From Peptococcaceae bacterium 1198_IL3148 (GTDB lineage Bacteria; Bacillota; Desulfotomaculia; Desulfotomaculales; Desulfohalotomaculaceae), in contig JBAIYS010000004.1 in the NCBI GenBank assembly GCA_036763105.1, positions 1 to 64,000 of the forward strand: DNA of 64,000 nt, in the 5' to 3' direction. Below the pieces are notes generated by a model. That model had not been told where the DNA came from. It made no database searches and was given only the letters and a program-made list of their open reading frames with translations. Both the position numbers and the translations under genes were made by a program. Positions within the stretch are counted from its first letter, which is position 1; the number at the start of each line of letters is the position of its first letter. Shown here piece after piece: positions 27,024 through 35,485 of this stretch.

Positions 27024-29015
27024 TTATTTATTGGTTACAATGATGTCTTCAACTACACCATCTTCCAGTTCCAGAATCACATCCCATCCCTTTTTAAGGT
27101 CATCGAAATCTAAATCGTCATCGTCTTCTTCATCATCGATGTTTACCTTTTTATCTACGTCAAAGGTAAACTTGTTACCACTGGCTTGTTTGATGGTAAT
27201 TTCTAAATCGTCATCGTCGATGCTGTAAATTTCACCCGGAACTTCAATGCCGTCATAATCCTCGATCACTTCGATGGCCATAACTTCACCATCATGTATA
27301 TATACCTTAACTTTACTACCAATGATATATTGGTCAATGTCGATGTCCAAATCGTAGTAATCACGATCCACTTTAATCTCATCGTCATCCAAGTCGTCTA
27401 TAATGCCTTCTTTAACTTTCGCCAGTAGTATTTTTTCTACTCGCTCTTTTTTATCAAGGTAAAGTATAACCTCGTCGCGATCACTTTGGTCTAATTCGTA
27501 AAATTCCATTCTCTTGCCATCTTCATCATATACGTCCACATCTTCATCAACTTCATATTCAACCCGGTCACCGTAAACATTTAGTATTTCCAGCTCCCAG
27601 TCATCTTCATCTTTTTTGTTGTTGGACAATTTGTAAATGGTGCCGGTGATGGCACCGATTTTTTCACTTAGTAATTTAATTTTAAGTGCATCTTTGTCGG
27701 TATAGGTTACTTCAACGGTATAACCTATTTTTAAATCATCATAATCAATGGCATCGTCGTCTTCGTCTACCACTTTAATGGTATCTTCATCTACGTCAAA
27801 GTCTTTATCTGTTGAAATGCTTCTGGCCACGGTAATTTCATCATCATCTATGTCAATAATTGTGCCAGTATAGGTACTGATATCTTCCATAACTTCATAT
27901 TTTGTTACCACGTTACCTTTTAATTTTAAGGTTACAAAATCGTCTTTAGTTATTTTCAATAACGAAATGTCATTTGATAACTCATACTTTTTAGTTTTGC
28001 CGTCTAAAGTTTTGATTTCAATTTGATTGGTGGTTAAGTCCTTAACATAGCCCACCACCTCTGAAACTTTATTATCATTTGTTTGATCGTTACTACCGGT
28101 GCTAGGGGCAGGGATATTATTGCCACTGTTAACTATGTTGCTGATGGTTTTAATGTAAGTGACTTTGTTGTTGTTGTCTAGATAAATCCGCACCGGATCA
28201 GTTGTTTTTATATCTGAAAGCGATGCAATGGCATCACCTTTATAAACCGGTGTATCGTCATTAAGTGGATAGGTATAGGTTAAGCCACCGTTCCCTTTGC
28301 GGACGATAATTTGCTTATAATTGGTCTCCACATCGGTAATGTACCCTTCAATTTTTTTATTGGGATTTGGGTTGGCTATACCTTGATCAACCATTCTGCT
28401 AAATACCGCAGCCAACTCTGAACGTTTTACCGGTGATTGTGGGTCAAAGGTGGTTGCAGTTCTGCCAGTCATAATGCCTTTTTCATAAACACCGGCAATA
28501 TAGCTTAACAAACCCGGTGTAATTTCATTTTTATCGGTAAAGGGTAATTTGCTTTCATTGCCTCTGATATTAAATGCAATGGCTACTAAACTGGCCACTT
28601 CCTGCCGGGTGGCATTTGCTTTCGGTCCAAAAACCTTTAAACCATCGGCCAATAACCAACCTTCATCCACTGCCACAGCTAAATGCTTTTTCTGTGTTTC
28701 ATCGGTGATTTCCGGTGGAAATGTATAGTTGCAGGAACTTAAGTCATAGGAGTTCACTTTACTTTCCAAGTTCTTAACCCTTACCAACATAAAAATTGTA
28801 TGCAAGCGCGAGATGGAGTCATTTGGTTTAAAGGAGCCATCTGGATAACCACCAATAACCCCTGCCGCATTCATTTCTTCGATGCTTTGCCGTGCCCAAT
28901 GATTTTCAGTTATATCGTTAAATTTTGGTTCTGATGCCCAAGCGGAGCTGATACTAGTCAGCAACACCAACGATGCTAAAATTATTATCGGTAACCATTT
29001 TTTTCTTTTAATCAT
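27024..29015 (-). CDS. S-layer-homology-domain cell-surface protein with acidic beta repeats
   Basis: A 663-residue exported protein with a signal peptide (hydrophobic core about 9-26, ending SAWA). Three SLH domains follow: FNDITENHWARQSIEEM (about 31-85), a weaker second around LAVAVDEGWL (about 110-155), and LPFTDKNEITPGLLSYIAGV (about 158-215). They anchor it to secondary wall polymer. The remainder is a series of short beta units about 50-60 residues long, each resembling 'G.I..I..D.I.V' with Asp-rich turns. It is likely calcium-responsive or a surface-layer spacer. It is divergent from a second SLH protein. Confidence 0.9.
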   Translation of the reverse strand: MIKRKKWLPIIILASLVLLTSISSAWASEPKFNDITENHWARQSIEEMNAAGVIGGYPDGSFKPNDSISRLHTIFMLVRVKNLESKVNSYDLSSCNYTFPPEITDETQKKHLAVAVDEGWLLADGLKVFGPKANATRQEVASLVAIAFNIRGNESKLPFTDKNEITPGLLSYIAGVYEKGIMTGRTATTFDPQSPVKRSELAAVFSRMVDQGIANPNPNKKIEGYITDVETNYKQIIVRKGNGGLTYTYPLNDDTPVYKGDAIASLSDIKTTDPVRIYLDNNNKVTYIKTISNIVNSGNNIPAPSTGSNDQTNDNKVSEVVGYVKDLTTNQIEIKTLDGKTKKYELSNDISLLKITKDDFVTLKLKGNVVTKYEVMEDISTYTGTIIDIDDDEITVARSISTDKDFDVDEDTIKVVDEDDDAIDYDDLKIGYTVEVTYTDKDALKIKLLSEKIGAITGTIYKLSNNKKDEDDWELEILNVYGDRVEYEVDEDVDVYDEDGKRMEFYELDQSDRDEVILYLDKKERVEKILLAKVKEGIIDDLDDDEIKVDRDYYDLDIDIDQYIIGSKVKVYIHDGEVMAIEVIEDYDGIEVPGEIYSIDDDDLEITIKQASGNKFTFDVDKKVNIDDEEDDDDLDFDDLKKGWDVILELEDGVVEDIIVTNK

Positions 29016-29191
29016 AATTACCCCCCAGTGAAATTGTGATATTATCTAACTAAAATAATATTAGTCATTATGCATGGAAAATCCTGCGTGATATGGTAAA
29101 TTTAATATTGGATATTTTGTCTTTAGCAATAAAGAAAAAGAGAAATAAGTCGATTATTAATTATGACAGATTATTTTAGGGGGTAAGTTTG

Positions 29192-30664
29192 ATGTTGTTT
29201 TCAAGGAAGACCTTATTAACACTGACATTGTTGTTAGTATTCACTGCTTTTTTTGTACAACCATCATTAGCTGCCATGTTTGATAATGTTGACGCCAATG
29301 ACATTGATATCAGTCCTGGTTATCAAAGAGACACTGATGATGAGGTAGAGAATGAATTTGTTACCACTGCCAATTTAGTTGATATAGAACTGGATAATGT
29401 TACTGCCGATAAAGTCACTTTTAATGGTCAAGCAGCCAAAGAAAAGGGACATGATTGGGAAATCGAAAACTTTGTTTTGAAACCTGGAAATAATGAAATT
29501 AGGGTTAGAATTGAAAAAACCGATGACACCACTGGAACCACCGAGAGCAAGGAATTTGTAATCATCATTAAATACATCGATGCCGGTGCTCCAGGAGCAA
29601 GTTATGTAGTTAATGACGTCACCGAAGTAACAGAAATAACCGCCTTTGAAGATGAAGTGGTGCTAAATTTAGGTGAGAAAAATGTTATTTTGGACAGAGG
29701 TCGTGTAGCGGAGGAACAAAACTTAGAAATTGAGGTCTATGATAGTGAAGTAAGATACCGCCATCCTTATGTGCAGGCCAGCAAGTTATATCGCATAACA
29801 GCAGAAGATGATGATTACAAGTTACTAAAGGATGGTACGTTAACACTAAAATATGATGCCGAAAGTTTTGGCCACGGGGTAGAAACCCTTACTGTATTGT
29901 GGTTTAAAGATTATTCCGGTGACCCCAACAGATCTGTTTTTCAAAATTTAGGGGGTAAAGTTGATACAGCAAATAAAACCATAACAGTGCCCTTTAGAGA
30001 AGATGGGTTTGGCTTTTATGGGGTATACAATGTCACTTCCAGCTTTAACGACATCTACTATGGTGGTCAAAATCGAAATTGGTCTAACACATATATTATG
30101 TCATTGTACGCCAAAGGAATTATGAACCCGCTAAATGCACAATCCGGGAGTTTTGGGTTAACCACTTGGAATGGCACTGAGCAGCCAATAACCCAGGGCG
30201 AACTGGCCACCATGTTGGCCAAAGCATTAGCTTTGCCGGTAAGTGAATTTAATGAATACAACTATGATTACAACTATGGCAATAACAACCGTTACCTTAA
30301 TAATATTGATGATAATTATGTGGCTGCAGCGGCCCGACATGGATTGCTGGATGGAATTAACATATCACCGCTTAGTTATGTCAATCGCGAACAGGCGGCG
30401 GTTATGATTGCAAGGGCGGCAAATCTTAAATTGTATAATGACCCAGAAACCATTGAACGGATCGCCAGCAAATTGTTTATTGATGCCGATACCATTTCCC
30501 CTTGGATGCAGCCATACGTCTACGCTGCTTATCGCGCCAAATACATCAGCAGTATTAAAGCTGCCAATGAAAAGTATCGCTATGTATTTCAGCCCAAACA
30601 ATATTTGACCAGGACCCAGGCTGCAGAAATGGTATATAAGCTGTTGGAGAACAGAGAGAGCTAA
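29192..30664 (+). CDS. S-layer-homology-domain cell-surface protein
   Basis: About 490 residues with a signal peptide (hydrophobic about 8-26, PSLAA cleavage region). The middle part has beta-sandwich-like segments, including LVDIELDNVTADKVTFNGQ and LKPGNNEIRVRI (cadherin/glucodextranase-like). Three C-terminal SLH domains start near 290 (WSNTYIMSLYAKGIM, then DDNYVAAAARHGLLDG and the WMQPYVYAAYRAKYI repeat). SLH modules are therefore C-terminal, unlike the divergent neighbour. The ATG at 29192 follows TAGGGGG; a TTG directly before it is less likely. Both genes probably build the cell envelope. Confidence 0.9.
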   Translation: MLFSRKTLLTLTLLLVFTAFFVQPSLAAMFDNVDANDIDISPGYQRDTDDEVENEFVTTANLVDIELDNVTADKVTFNGQAAKEKGHDWEIENFVLKPGNNEIRVRIEKTDDTTGTTESKEFVIIIKYIDAGAPGASYVVNDVTEVTEITAFEDEVVLNLGEKNVILDRGRVAEEQNLEIEVYDSEVRYRHPYVQASKLYRITAEDDDYKLLKDGTLTLKYDAESFGHGVETLTVLWFKDYSGDPNRSVFQNLGGKVDTANKTITVPFREDGFGFYGVYNVTSSFNDIYYGGQNRNWSNTYIMSLYAKGIMNPLNAQSGSFGLTTWNGTEQPITQGELATMLAKALALPVSEFNEYNYDYNYGNNNRYLNNIDDNYVAAAARHGLLDGINISPLSYVNREQAAVMIARAANLKLYNDPETIERIASKLFIDADTISPWMQPYVYAAYRAKYISSIKAANEKYRYVFQPKQYLTRTQAAEMVYKLLENRES

Positions 30665-30695
30665 GAGAGGACATTTATAATGTTCTCTTTTTTTA
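30664..30695 (+). terminator. Rho-independent terminator after the SLH gene
   Basis: AGAGGACAT pairs with ATGTTCTCT (one G-T) around TTATA, followed by a run of T. Confidence 0.8.
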
Positions 30696-30767
30696 CCCAT
30701 AAATAAGGAGATGGTGGCATATAAATTAGAAACAATACTGTGGATAAAGGGTTGAGGAGGGACCGCT

Positions 30768-31505
30768 TTGAAAAAGATAGTTATCGCGGGGAGAAATGAT
30801 GCGGGGAAAAGTACACTGTTGGGAGAGATTTATAAAGGATTAAAGAATAGGGGTTATCAACCGTTAGCGGTTGGTTCTGGGGTGCAGGATGAAAAGCCGT
30901 ATTTGCATAAAGGAATTGAACTTAATTATTTAACAATAGCGGTACCGGAGCCAGGATGGGACGTGGTGGAAGATATTCAACGGGTAATCAGCAACGCCAT
31001 CAATAAATTGGAGGAGAAAAACAAACTTATTATCCATGCCCGTAAGGCGTTGGAAGAGCTGAACAAAGTGCGGTCAGTGTTGGAACTGGGACAGTTATCC
31101 CAGCGTGATATTCCCCAAACAGCAGAAATGCCTAATGTGGTACTGGTGGAAGCGGTGGGCATAAATGACGGTTATAAATCGGTGGAAACCAGAAAGCTGG
31201 CTGATATATTAGTGACAATTATTCCGGCTGGAATCAAAAATGAAATCATTATGGAATCAAGTAATGTATTGTTGGATGAAGCAGATGTGCTGGTAATCAC
31301 TAAAATAGATGAAACCCCAAGGGATGTAACCACCACCACTGTGAAAATGTTGCAACGTATTTACCCATACAAACCAATTATTCCCGTGGTGGCCACCCAG
31401 GGGGTTCACGTTGATTTACTCATTGATGAAATTCTAAAACATATGATTGATCCACTAATACTAATAGAAAAAAGCGATCAACGATCGGATATTAAGAGAC
31501 ATTAA
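30768..31505 (+). CDS. P-loop GTPase of uncertain role (SIMIBI/UreG-HypB-like)
   Basis: A 245-residue cytoplasmic NTPase. Walker A is GRNDAGKSTL at residues 8-17. A VLVEAVGIND segment (about 124-133) occupies the Walker B/G3 position, and VITKID (about 175-180) may be a degenerate NKxD G4 motif. Overall order resembles UreG/HypB/MeaB-type metallochaperone GTPases, but no metal-binding His/Cys cluster is evident. The TTG start is behind GAGGAGGGA. It precedes, but is separated by its own promoter and riboswitch from, the methionine transporter. The function is not assigned. Confidence 0.55.
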   Translation: MKKIVIAGRNDAGKSTLLGEIYKGLKNRGYQPLAVGSGVQDEKPYLHKGIELNYLTIAVPEPGWDVVEDIQRVISNAINKLEEKNKLIIHARKALEELNKVRSVLELGQLSQRDIPQTAEMPNVVLVEAVGINDGYKSVETRKLADILVTIIPAGIKNEIIMESSNVLLDEADVLVITKIDETPRDVTTTTVKMLQRIYPYKPIIPVVATQGVHVDLLIDEILKHMIDPLILIEKSDQRSDIKRH

Positions 31506-31524
31506 TGGTTGTAATAAATAATTG

Positions 31525-31553
31525 TTGACATACCGAGAAATAAGTAGTACATT
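31525..31553 (+). promoter_or_regulatory. Sigma-A-type promoter for metNIQ
   Basis: TTGACA at 31525-31530 and TACATT at 31548-31553 are separated by 17 bp. The site lies 32 bp upstream of the SAM riboswitch aptamer, so transcription would begin just before it. Confidence 0.75.
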
Positions 31554-31585
31554 AATAGTGCTAAGTAAATATTGAGTACATAGTA

Positions 31586-31698
31586 CTCTTATCCAGAGAG
31601 GTGGAGGGACTGGCCCAATGAAACCCGGCAACCTTCCTGTGTTTTCAGGAAAGGTGCCAATTCCTACAGGAGTTAATGAAACTTCTGAGAGATAAGAG
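31586..31698 (+). ncRNA. SAM-I (S-box) riboswitch
   Basis: The conserved S-box core is visible: CTCTTATCCAGAGAGGTGGA, then GGGACTGGCCC, the AATGAAACCCGGCAACC segment, GGTGCCAATTCC and a closing AGATAAGAG that pairs with the opening CTCTTATC. This is the SAM-binding four-way junction. When SAM is bound, the downstream terminator forms and the methionine transporter is not made. Confidence 0.96.
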
Positions 31699-31716
31699 AG
31701 GTGGTTATAAAAGTGT

Positions 31717-31753
31717 GCCTCTTCTGTCTGTCAGAAGGGGCTTAAGTTTTTTA
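31717..31753 (+). terminator. Intrinsic terminator of the SAM-I riboswitch expression platform
   Basis: GCCTCTTCTG pairs with CAGAAGGGGC around TCTGT, followed by AAGTTTTTT. It lies 18 bases downstream of the aptamer, so SAM decides whether transcription enters metN. Confidence 0.9.
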
Positions 31754-31784
31754 TAGGCATTTACTTGAAAGGCTGGTGGCATTA

Positions 31785-32798
31785 ATGATTAAAATCGAGA
31801 ACTTAAGAAAAGTATACAGCAGTGGAAACAAACCAGTGGTGGCATTGGATAATATCAGCCTACACATTCAAAAGGGAGAAATATTTGGCATTATTGGCTA
31901 CAGTGGCGCTGGTAAAAGTAGCTTGGTGCGCTGTTTAAACATGTTGGAAAAGCCCACGTCAGGTACCATTAATATTGGTAATTTAGAAATAACCTCGTTA
32001 AGCGAGGATAAATTGATGCATGCCCGGCGGGAAATTGCTATGGTGTTTCAACACTTTAACTTACTTTCTTCCCGTACAGTATTTGGTAACGTGGCGTTTC
32101 CGTTGGAAATTGCCGGGGTGCCAAAGGATGAAATAAAAAGGCGTGTCAATGAATTACTGTCTTTGGTGGGTCTGGCAGATAAATCTGCAGTTTATCCGGC
32201 ACAGCTTTCCGGGGGTCAAAAACAACGGGTGGGCATTGCCCGGGCGCTGGCCAATAATCCTAAGGTGTTGTTGTGTGATGAGGCCACTTCAGCCTTGGAC
32301 CCAGAAACCACCAAGTCAATATTGAAATTATTAAAAGATATTAACCGCAAACTGGATTTAACTATTTTAATTATTACCCACGAGATGAAAGTGATTACTG
32401 AAATTTGTGATACGGTGGCAGTATTGGAAGCTGGAAACATTATAGAAATGGGTTCAGTGGTAGATGTATTTATTAAGCCGCAGCATCCCACCACCCGGGC
32501 CTTTGTCCAAACTGTAATCAACACCACCGTACCAGAAACGGTACAAAAGCGAATTGGTCAATCTACCAATTATGTTGCCCGGATATCCTTTATTGGTGAT
32601 TGCACAGAACAACCCATTATTACTGCAATGGTGAGAAAATTTGACGTAGATGCTAACATTTTATACGGCAACATCGACCACCTGCAGGACACGCCCTTTG
32701 GTGTGCTAATTATTGAATTAAGTGGTCAGCAAGAAAATATAGCGGCGGCAGTAAAATATTTAGTATCCCAAGGGCTAAAAATAGAGGTGATCAAATAG
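31785..32798 (+). CDS. metN: Methionine ABC transporter ATP-binding protein MetN
   Basis: A 337-residue ATPase powering D/L-methionine import. Walker A is GYSGAGKSS (about 39-47), the signature is LSGGQKQR (about 138), Walker B is VLLCDEATSALDP, and the C-terminal NIL domain (about 260-335) is the regulatory methionine-sensing module seen in MetN. An in-frame GTG at 31776 is possible, but the ATG at 31785 is better placed behind GGTGG and gives the usual MIKIENL start. It is preceded by an S-box riboswitch and overlaps nothing; metI starts after one base. Confidence 0.96.
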   Translation: MIKIENLRKVYSSGNKPVVALDNISLHIQKGEIFGIIGYSGAGKSSLVRCLNMLEKPTSGTINIGNLEITSLSEDKLMHARREIAMVFQHFNLLSSRTVFGNVAFPLEIAGVPKDEIKRRVNELLSLVGLADKSAVYPAQLSGGQKQRVGIARALANNPKVLLCDEATSALDPETTKSILKLLKDINRKLDLTILIITHEMKVITEICDTVAVLEAGNIIEMGSVVDVFIKPQHPTTRAFVQTVINTTVPETVQKRIGQSTNYVARISFIGDCTEQPIITAMVRKFDVDANILYGNIDHLQDTPFGVLIIELSGQQENIAAAVKYLVSQGLKIEVIK

Positions 32799-32799
32799 T

Positions 32800-33471
32800 A
32801 TGGAAAGTATTATCGCACATTTAATTGAAATGGCTCCAGAACTATGGAAGGCTACCTATCAAACAATCATTATGGTGGGCGCCACCATGATATTTGCGTC
32901 AATTATCGGCATCCCTTTGGGTGTGTTGTTGGTTACCACTGAGAAGGGAAGTATTTTAGAAAACCAACCTATCTGCAGCGTTTTGGGTTGGTTCACCAAC
33001 GTCTTTCGCTCACTGCCATTTATTATTTTACTGATAGCTTTGTTTCCCTTTACCAGACTAATCGTTGGTACCACAGTGGGTACAGCGGCAGCCACAGTAC
33101 CGCTGGTGGTAGGCTCGGCCCCTTTTGTAGCCCGAATAGTGGAAACGTCCCTTAAAGAGATTGATCGCGGGGTGATAGAAGCAGCCATATCCATGGGTGC
33201 AAGGCCTTGGCAAATTATCACCAAGGTGTTATTGCCCGAAGCACTGCCTGGCATTATTTTAGGTCTAACCATTACCACAGTGACCGTTATCGGTTATACA
33301 GCCATGGCAGGAGTTGTGGGCGGTGGCGGCTTGGGAGACTTAGCTTATCGTTATGGTTTCCAGCGATTTGATACAATCACCACTTGGGCTGTGGTGGTAA
33401 TATTGGTGGTTATGGTGCAATTGGTGCAATCATTCGGTAGTTGGTTATCCAACACCGTTAATAAGAAATAA
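32800..33471 (+). CDS. metI: Methionine ABC transporter permease MetI
   Basis: A 223-residue inner-membrane permease with about five or six transmembrane helices. The EAA-like motif ISMGARPWQIITKVLLPEA (about 130-148) contacts MetN. The N-terminal region LIEMAPELWKATYQTIIMVG and the RSLPFIILLIALFP helix are typical of the D-methionine permease group. It begins one base after metN and 26 bp before metQ, so all three are co-transcribed under SAM riboswitch control. Confidence 0.96.
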   Translation: MESIIAHLIEMAPELWKATYQTIIMVGATMIFASIIGIPLGVLLVTTEKGSILENQPICSVLGWFTNVFRSLPFIILLIALFPFTRLIVGTTVGTAAATVPLVVGSAPFVARIVETSLKEIDRGVIEAAISMGARPWQIITKVLLPEALPGIILGLTITTVTVIGYTAMAGVVGGGGLGDLAYRYGFQRFDTITTWAVVVILVVMVQLVQSFGSWLSNTVNKK

Positions 33472-33497
33472 ATATAAACAATAAAGGGGGAAAAACA

Positions 33498-34310
33498 TTG
33501 AAAAAAATACTTGCTGTTGTAACTTTACTGTTGGCTCTAGTGTTGGCGGGTTGTGGTGGTAACACCGAAACACCTGCTGAGGAAGGCAAAACTGCCATCA
33601 AAGTAGGAGCTACACCGCTACCACACGCTGAGATCTTAAAAGTTGCTCAACCTATTTTGGCCGAAGATGGTATTGAGTTGGAAATTGTAGAGTTTACAGA
33701 CTACACTACCCCAAACTTGAGCTTAAATGATGGTAGCATTGATGCTAACTTCTTTCAACATCAGCCATATTTAGATGACTTTAATGCTAAACAAGGTAGC
33801 AACTTAACTTCAATTGCAAAAATCCACTTTGAGCCAATGGGCTTATACTCCAAGAAGGTACAGAGCGTAGAAGAGCTTAAAGAGGGGGCTACCATTGGTA
33901 TCCCTGGTGATGCTACCAACGGTGGTCGGGCGCTGGTGGTTTTAGAAAACGCTGGCTTAATTAAGCTAAAAGAAGGCGTAGGTATTACAGCAACGGTTCG
34001 CGATATTGTAGAAAAGAAAGTCGAAGTAATGGAAATGGAAGCTGCTCAGTTACCCCGTTCGCTAGAGGACTTGGATGGTGCTGTGATTAATGGCAACTAT
34101 GCGGTGGAAGCTGATTTAACCCCAGCAGACGCTTTGGTGTCCGAGGATGCACAATCCGAAGCAGCTGAAACCTTTGGTAACGTGCTAGTGGTTAAAGAAG
34201 GTGGCGAAGAACGGGAAGAACTGAAGAAACTGGCAGAAGTACTGCAATCAGATGATGTTAAAAAGTTTATTGAAGAAACTTATCAAGGTGCAGTAATTCC
34301 TACATTTTAA
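33498..34310 (+). CDS. metQ: Methionine-binding lipoprotein MetQ
   Basis: A 270-residue extracellular lipoprotein (NlpA family) that captures methionine for MetNI. The N-terminal signal ends in the lipobox LAGC (Cys19). The mature part contains IKVGATPLPHAEILKVAQP, the DANFFQHQPYLDDFN ligand-loop motif and GLYSKKVQSVEELKEGATIG, all classic MetQ features. The start is TTG behind AAAGGGGG. A strong terminator follows, ending the operon. Confidence 0.96.
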   Translation: MKKILAVVTLLLALVLAGCGGNTETPAEEGKTAIKVGATPLPHAEILKVAQPILAEDGIELEIVEFTDYTTPNLSLNDGSIDANFFQHQPYLDDFNAKQGSNLTSIAKIHFEPMGLYSKKVQSVEELKEGATIGIPGDATNGGRALVVLENAGLIKLKEGVGITATVRDIVEKKVEVMEMEAAQLPRSLEDLDGAVINGNYAVEADLTPADALVSEDAQSEAAETFGNVLVVKEGGEEREELKKLAEVLQSDDVKKFIEETYQGAVIPTF

Positions 34311-34325
34311 TTTAATCAATACTAT

Positions 34326-34358
34326 AAGGGTACAGCCCATGGCGGCTGTACCCTTTTA
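34326..34358 (+). terminator. Rho-independent terminator of metNIQ
   Basis: AAGGGTACAGCC (34326-34337) pairs perfectly with GGCTGTACCCTT (34344-34355), followed by TTTAA. Confidence 0.9.
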
Positions 34359-34447
34359 ACATTGCACCGGCTTATTCAAAAAGCCTTTTAATAATATGTA
34401 GTAAGGTGGTATAATGTAGCGATAAGTTGATATGGGAGAGGTTATCT

Positions 34448-35479
34448 TTGAATAAGTCGAGTTCTGTTATGAAACAAATACCAATCATCATTCTATTGGT
34501 GTTGTCACTGCTGGTGATGTCGGTGGTGGGAGTATTGATATATTTTAATACTCTATTAAATCCCGTGGCTAATAATGCCCAACCGCCGGTGATAGTTGAA
34601 GTGCCAGCCAACAGCACCAGTAGCTCAGTGGCGGCATTGTTGGAGAAAAAAGGTTTAATCAAAAGTGCAACGGCCTTTCGGGTTTATTCTCGTTATAAAG
34701 GGTTAGATTCCCAAATTCAAACCGGTGAATACCAACTAACTGCCAGCATGTCTACTCCAGAAATATTAAACACTATTATTGAAGGTAATCAAGTGTTTTA
34801 CAGTTTTACCGTTCCCGAGGGCTATACCGTTGAAGAAATAGCGCAATTATTAGATAACAAAGGTTATGCCGACAAAGACGAGTTTTTAGAGCTATGCCAA
34901 AAAGGTGATTTTGACTATCCATTCCTTAAAGAACAAGCCAATACCAAATATGTTTTAGAGGGCTACTTGTTTCCGGACACATATAAAATAACTAAGCAAA
35001 TGAACGAGCAAGACATTATATTAATGATGTTAAACCGTTTTGTGGCGGAAGCGGAAAAATTAAATCTTGCTGCAAAAGCAAAAAAACTTAACTTTAGCTT
35101 GCACCAAGCGGTTACAGTGGCGGCGATGATTGAACGGGAGGCCATTTTTGATAAAGAACGCCCCCGGATTTCTGGTGTTATTCAAAATCGATTAAAAATT
35201 GGCATGCCGTTGCAAATTGATGCCACAGTGTTGTATGCTTTAGGTCAACATAAAGAAGTTGTTCTTTATAAAGATTTGGAAGTGGATTCACCTTACAACA
35301 CTTACCGCGTACAGCAGCTCCCTCCTGGGCCGATAGCCTGTCCGGGTTCAGCGTCGTTAAAAGCAGCTGTAGAACCGGAAGAAACCGATTATCTGTATTA
35401 CTTGGCCAAGCCAGATGGTACCCATGTCTTTACCAATACATTGGCCGAACATCAGCATTATAAAGAAAAGTACTTGTAA
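34448..35479 (+). CDS. mltG: Endolytic murein transglycosylase MltG
   Basis: A 343-residue membrane-anchored lytic transglycosylase that cleaves nascent glycan strands during wall synthesis. A single transmembrane helix (about 10-32) is followed by a LysM-like segment and the YceG domain. The catalytic Glu is E229 in MIEREAIF. Other family motifs are EGYLFPDTY and LPPGPIACPGSASLKAA. The TTG start at 34448 has GGAGAGG at six-base spacing; the upstream TTG at 34427 lacks one. It is followed directly by a U32 peptidase gene (6 bp) and a PBP, forming an envelope cluster. Confidence 0.94.
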   Translation: MNKSSSVMKQIPIIILLVLSLLVMSVVGVLIYFNTLLNPVANNAQPPVIVEVPANSTSSSVAALLEKKGLIKSATAFRVYSRYKGLDSQIQTGEYQLTASMSTPEILNTIIEGNQVFYSFTVPEGYTVEEIAQLLDNKGYADKDEFLELCQKGDFDYPFLKEQANTKYVLEGYLFPDTYKITKQMNEQDIILMMLNRFVAEAEKLNLAAKAKKLNFSLHQAVTVAAMIEREAIFDKERPRISGVIQNRLKIGMPLQIDATVLYALGQHKEVVLYKDLEVDSPYNTYRVQQLPPGPIACPGSASLKAAVEPEETDYLYYLAKPDGTHVFTNTLAEHQHYKEKYL

Positions 35480-35485
35480 CTGGGA

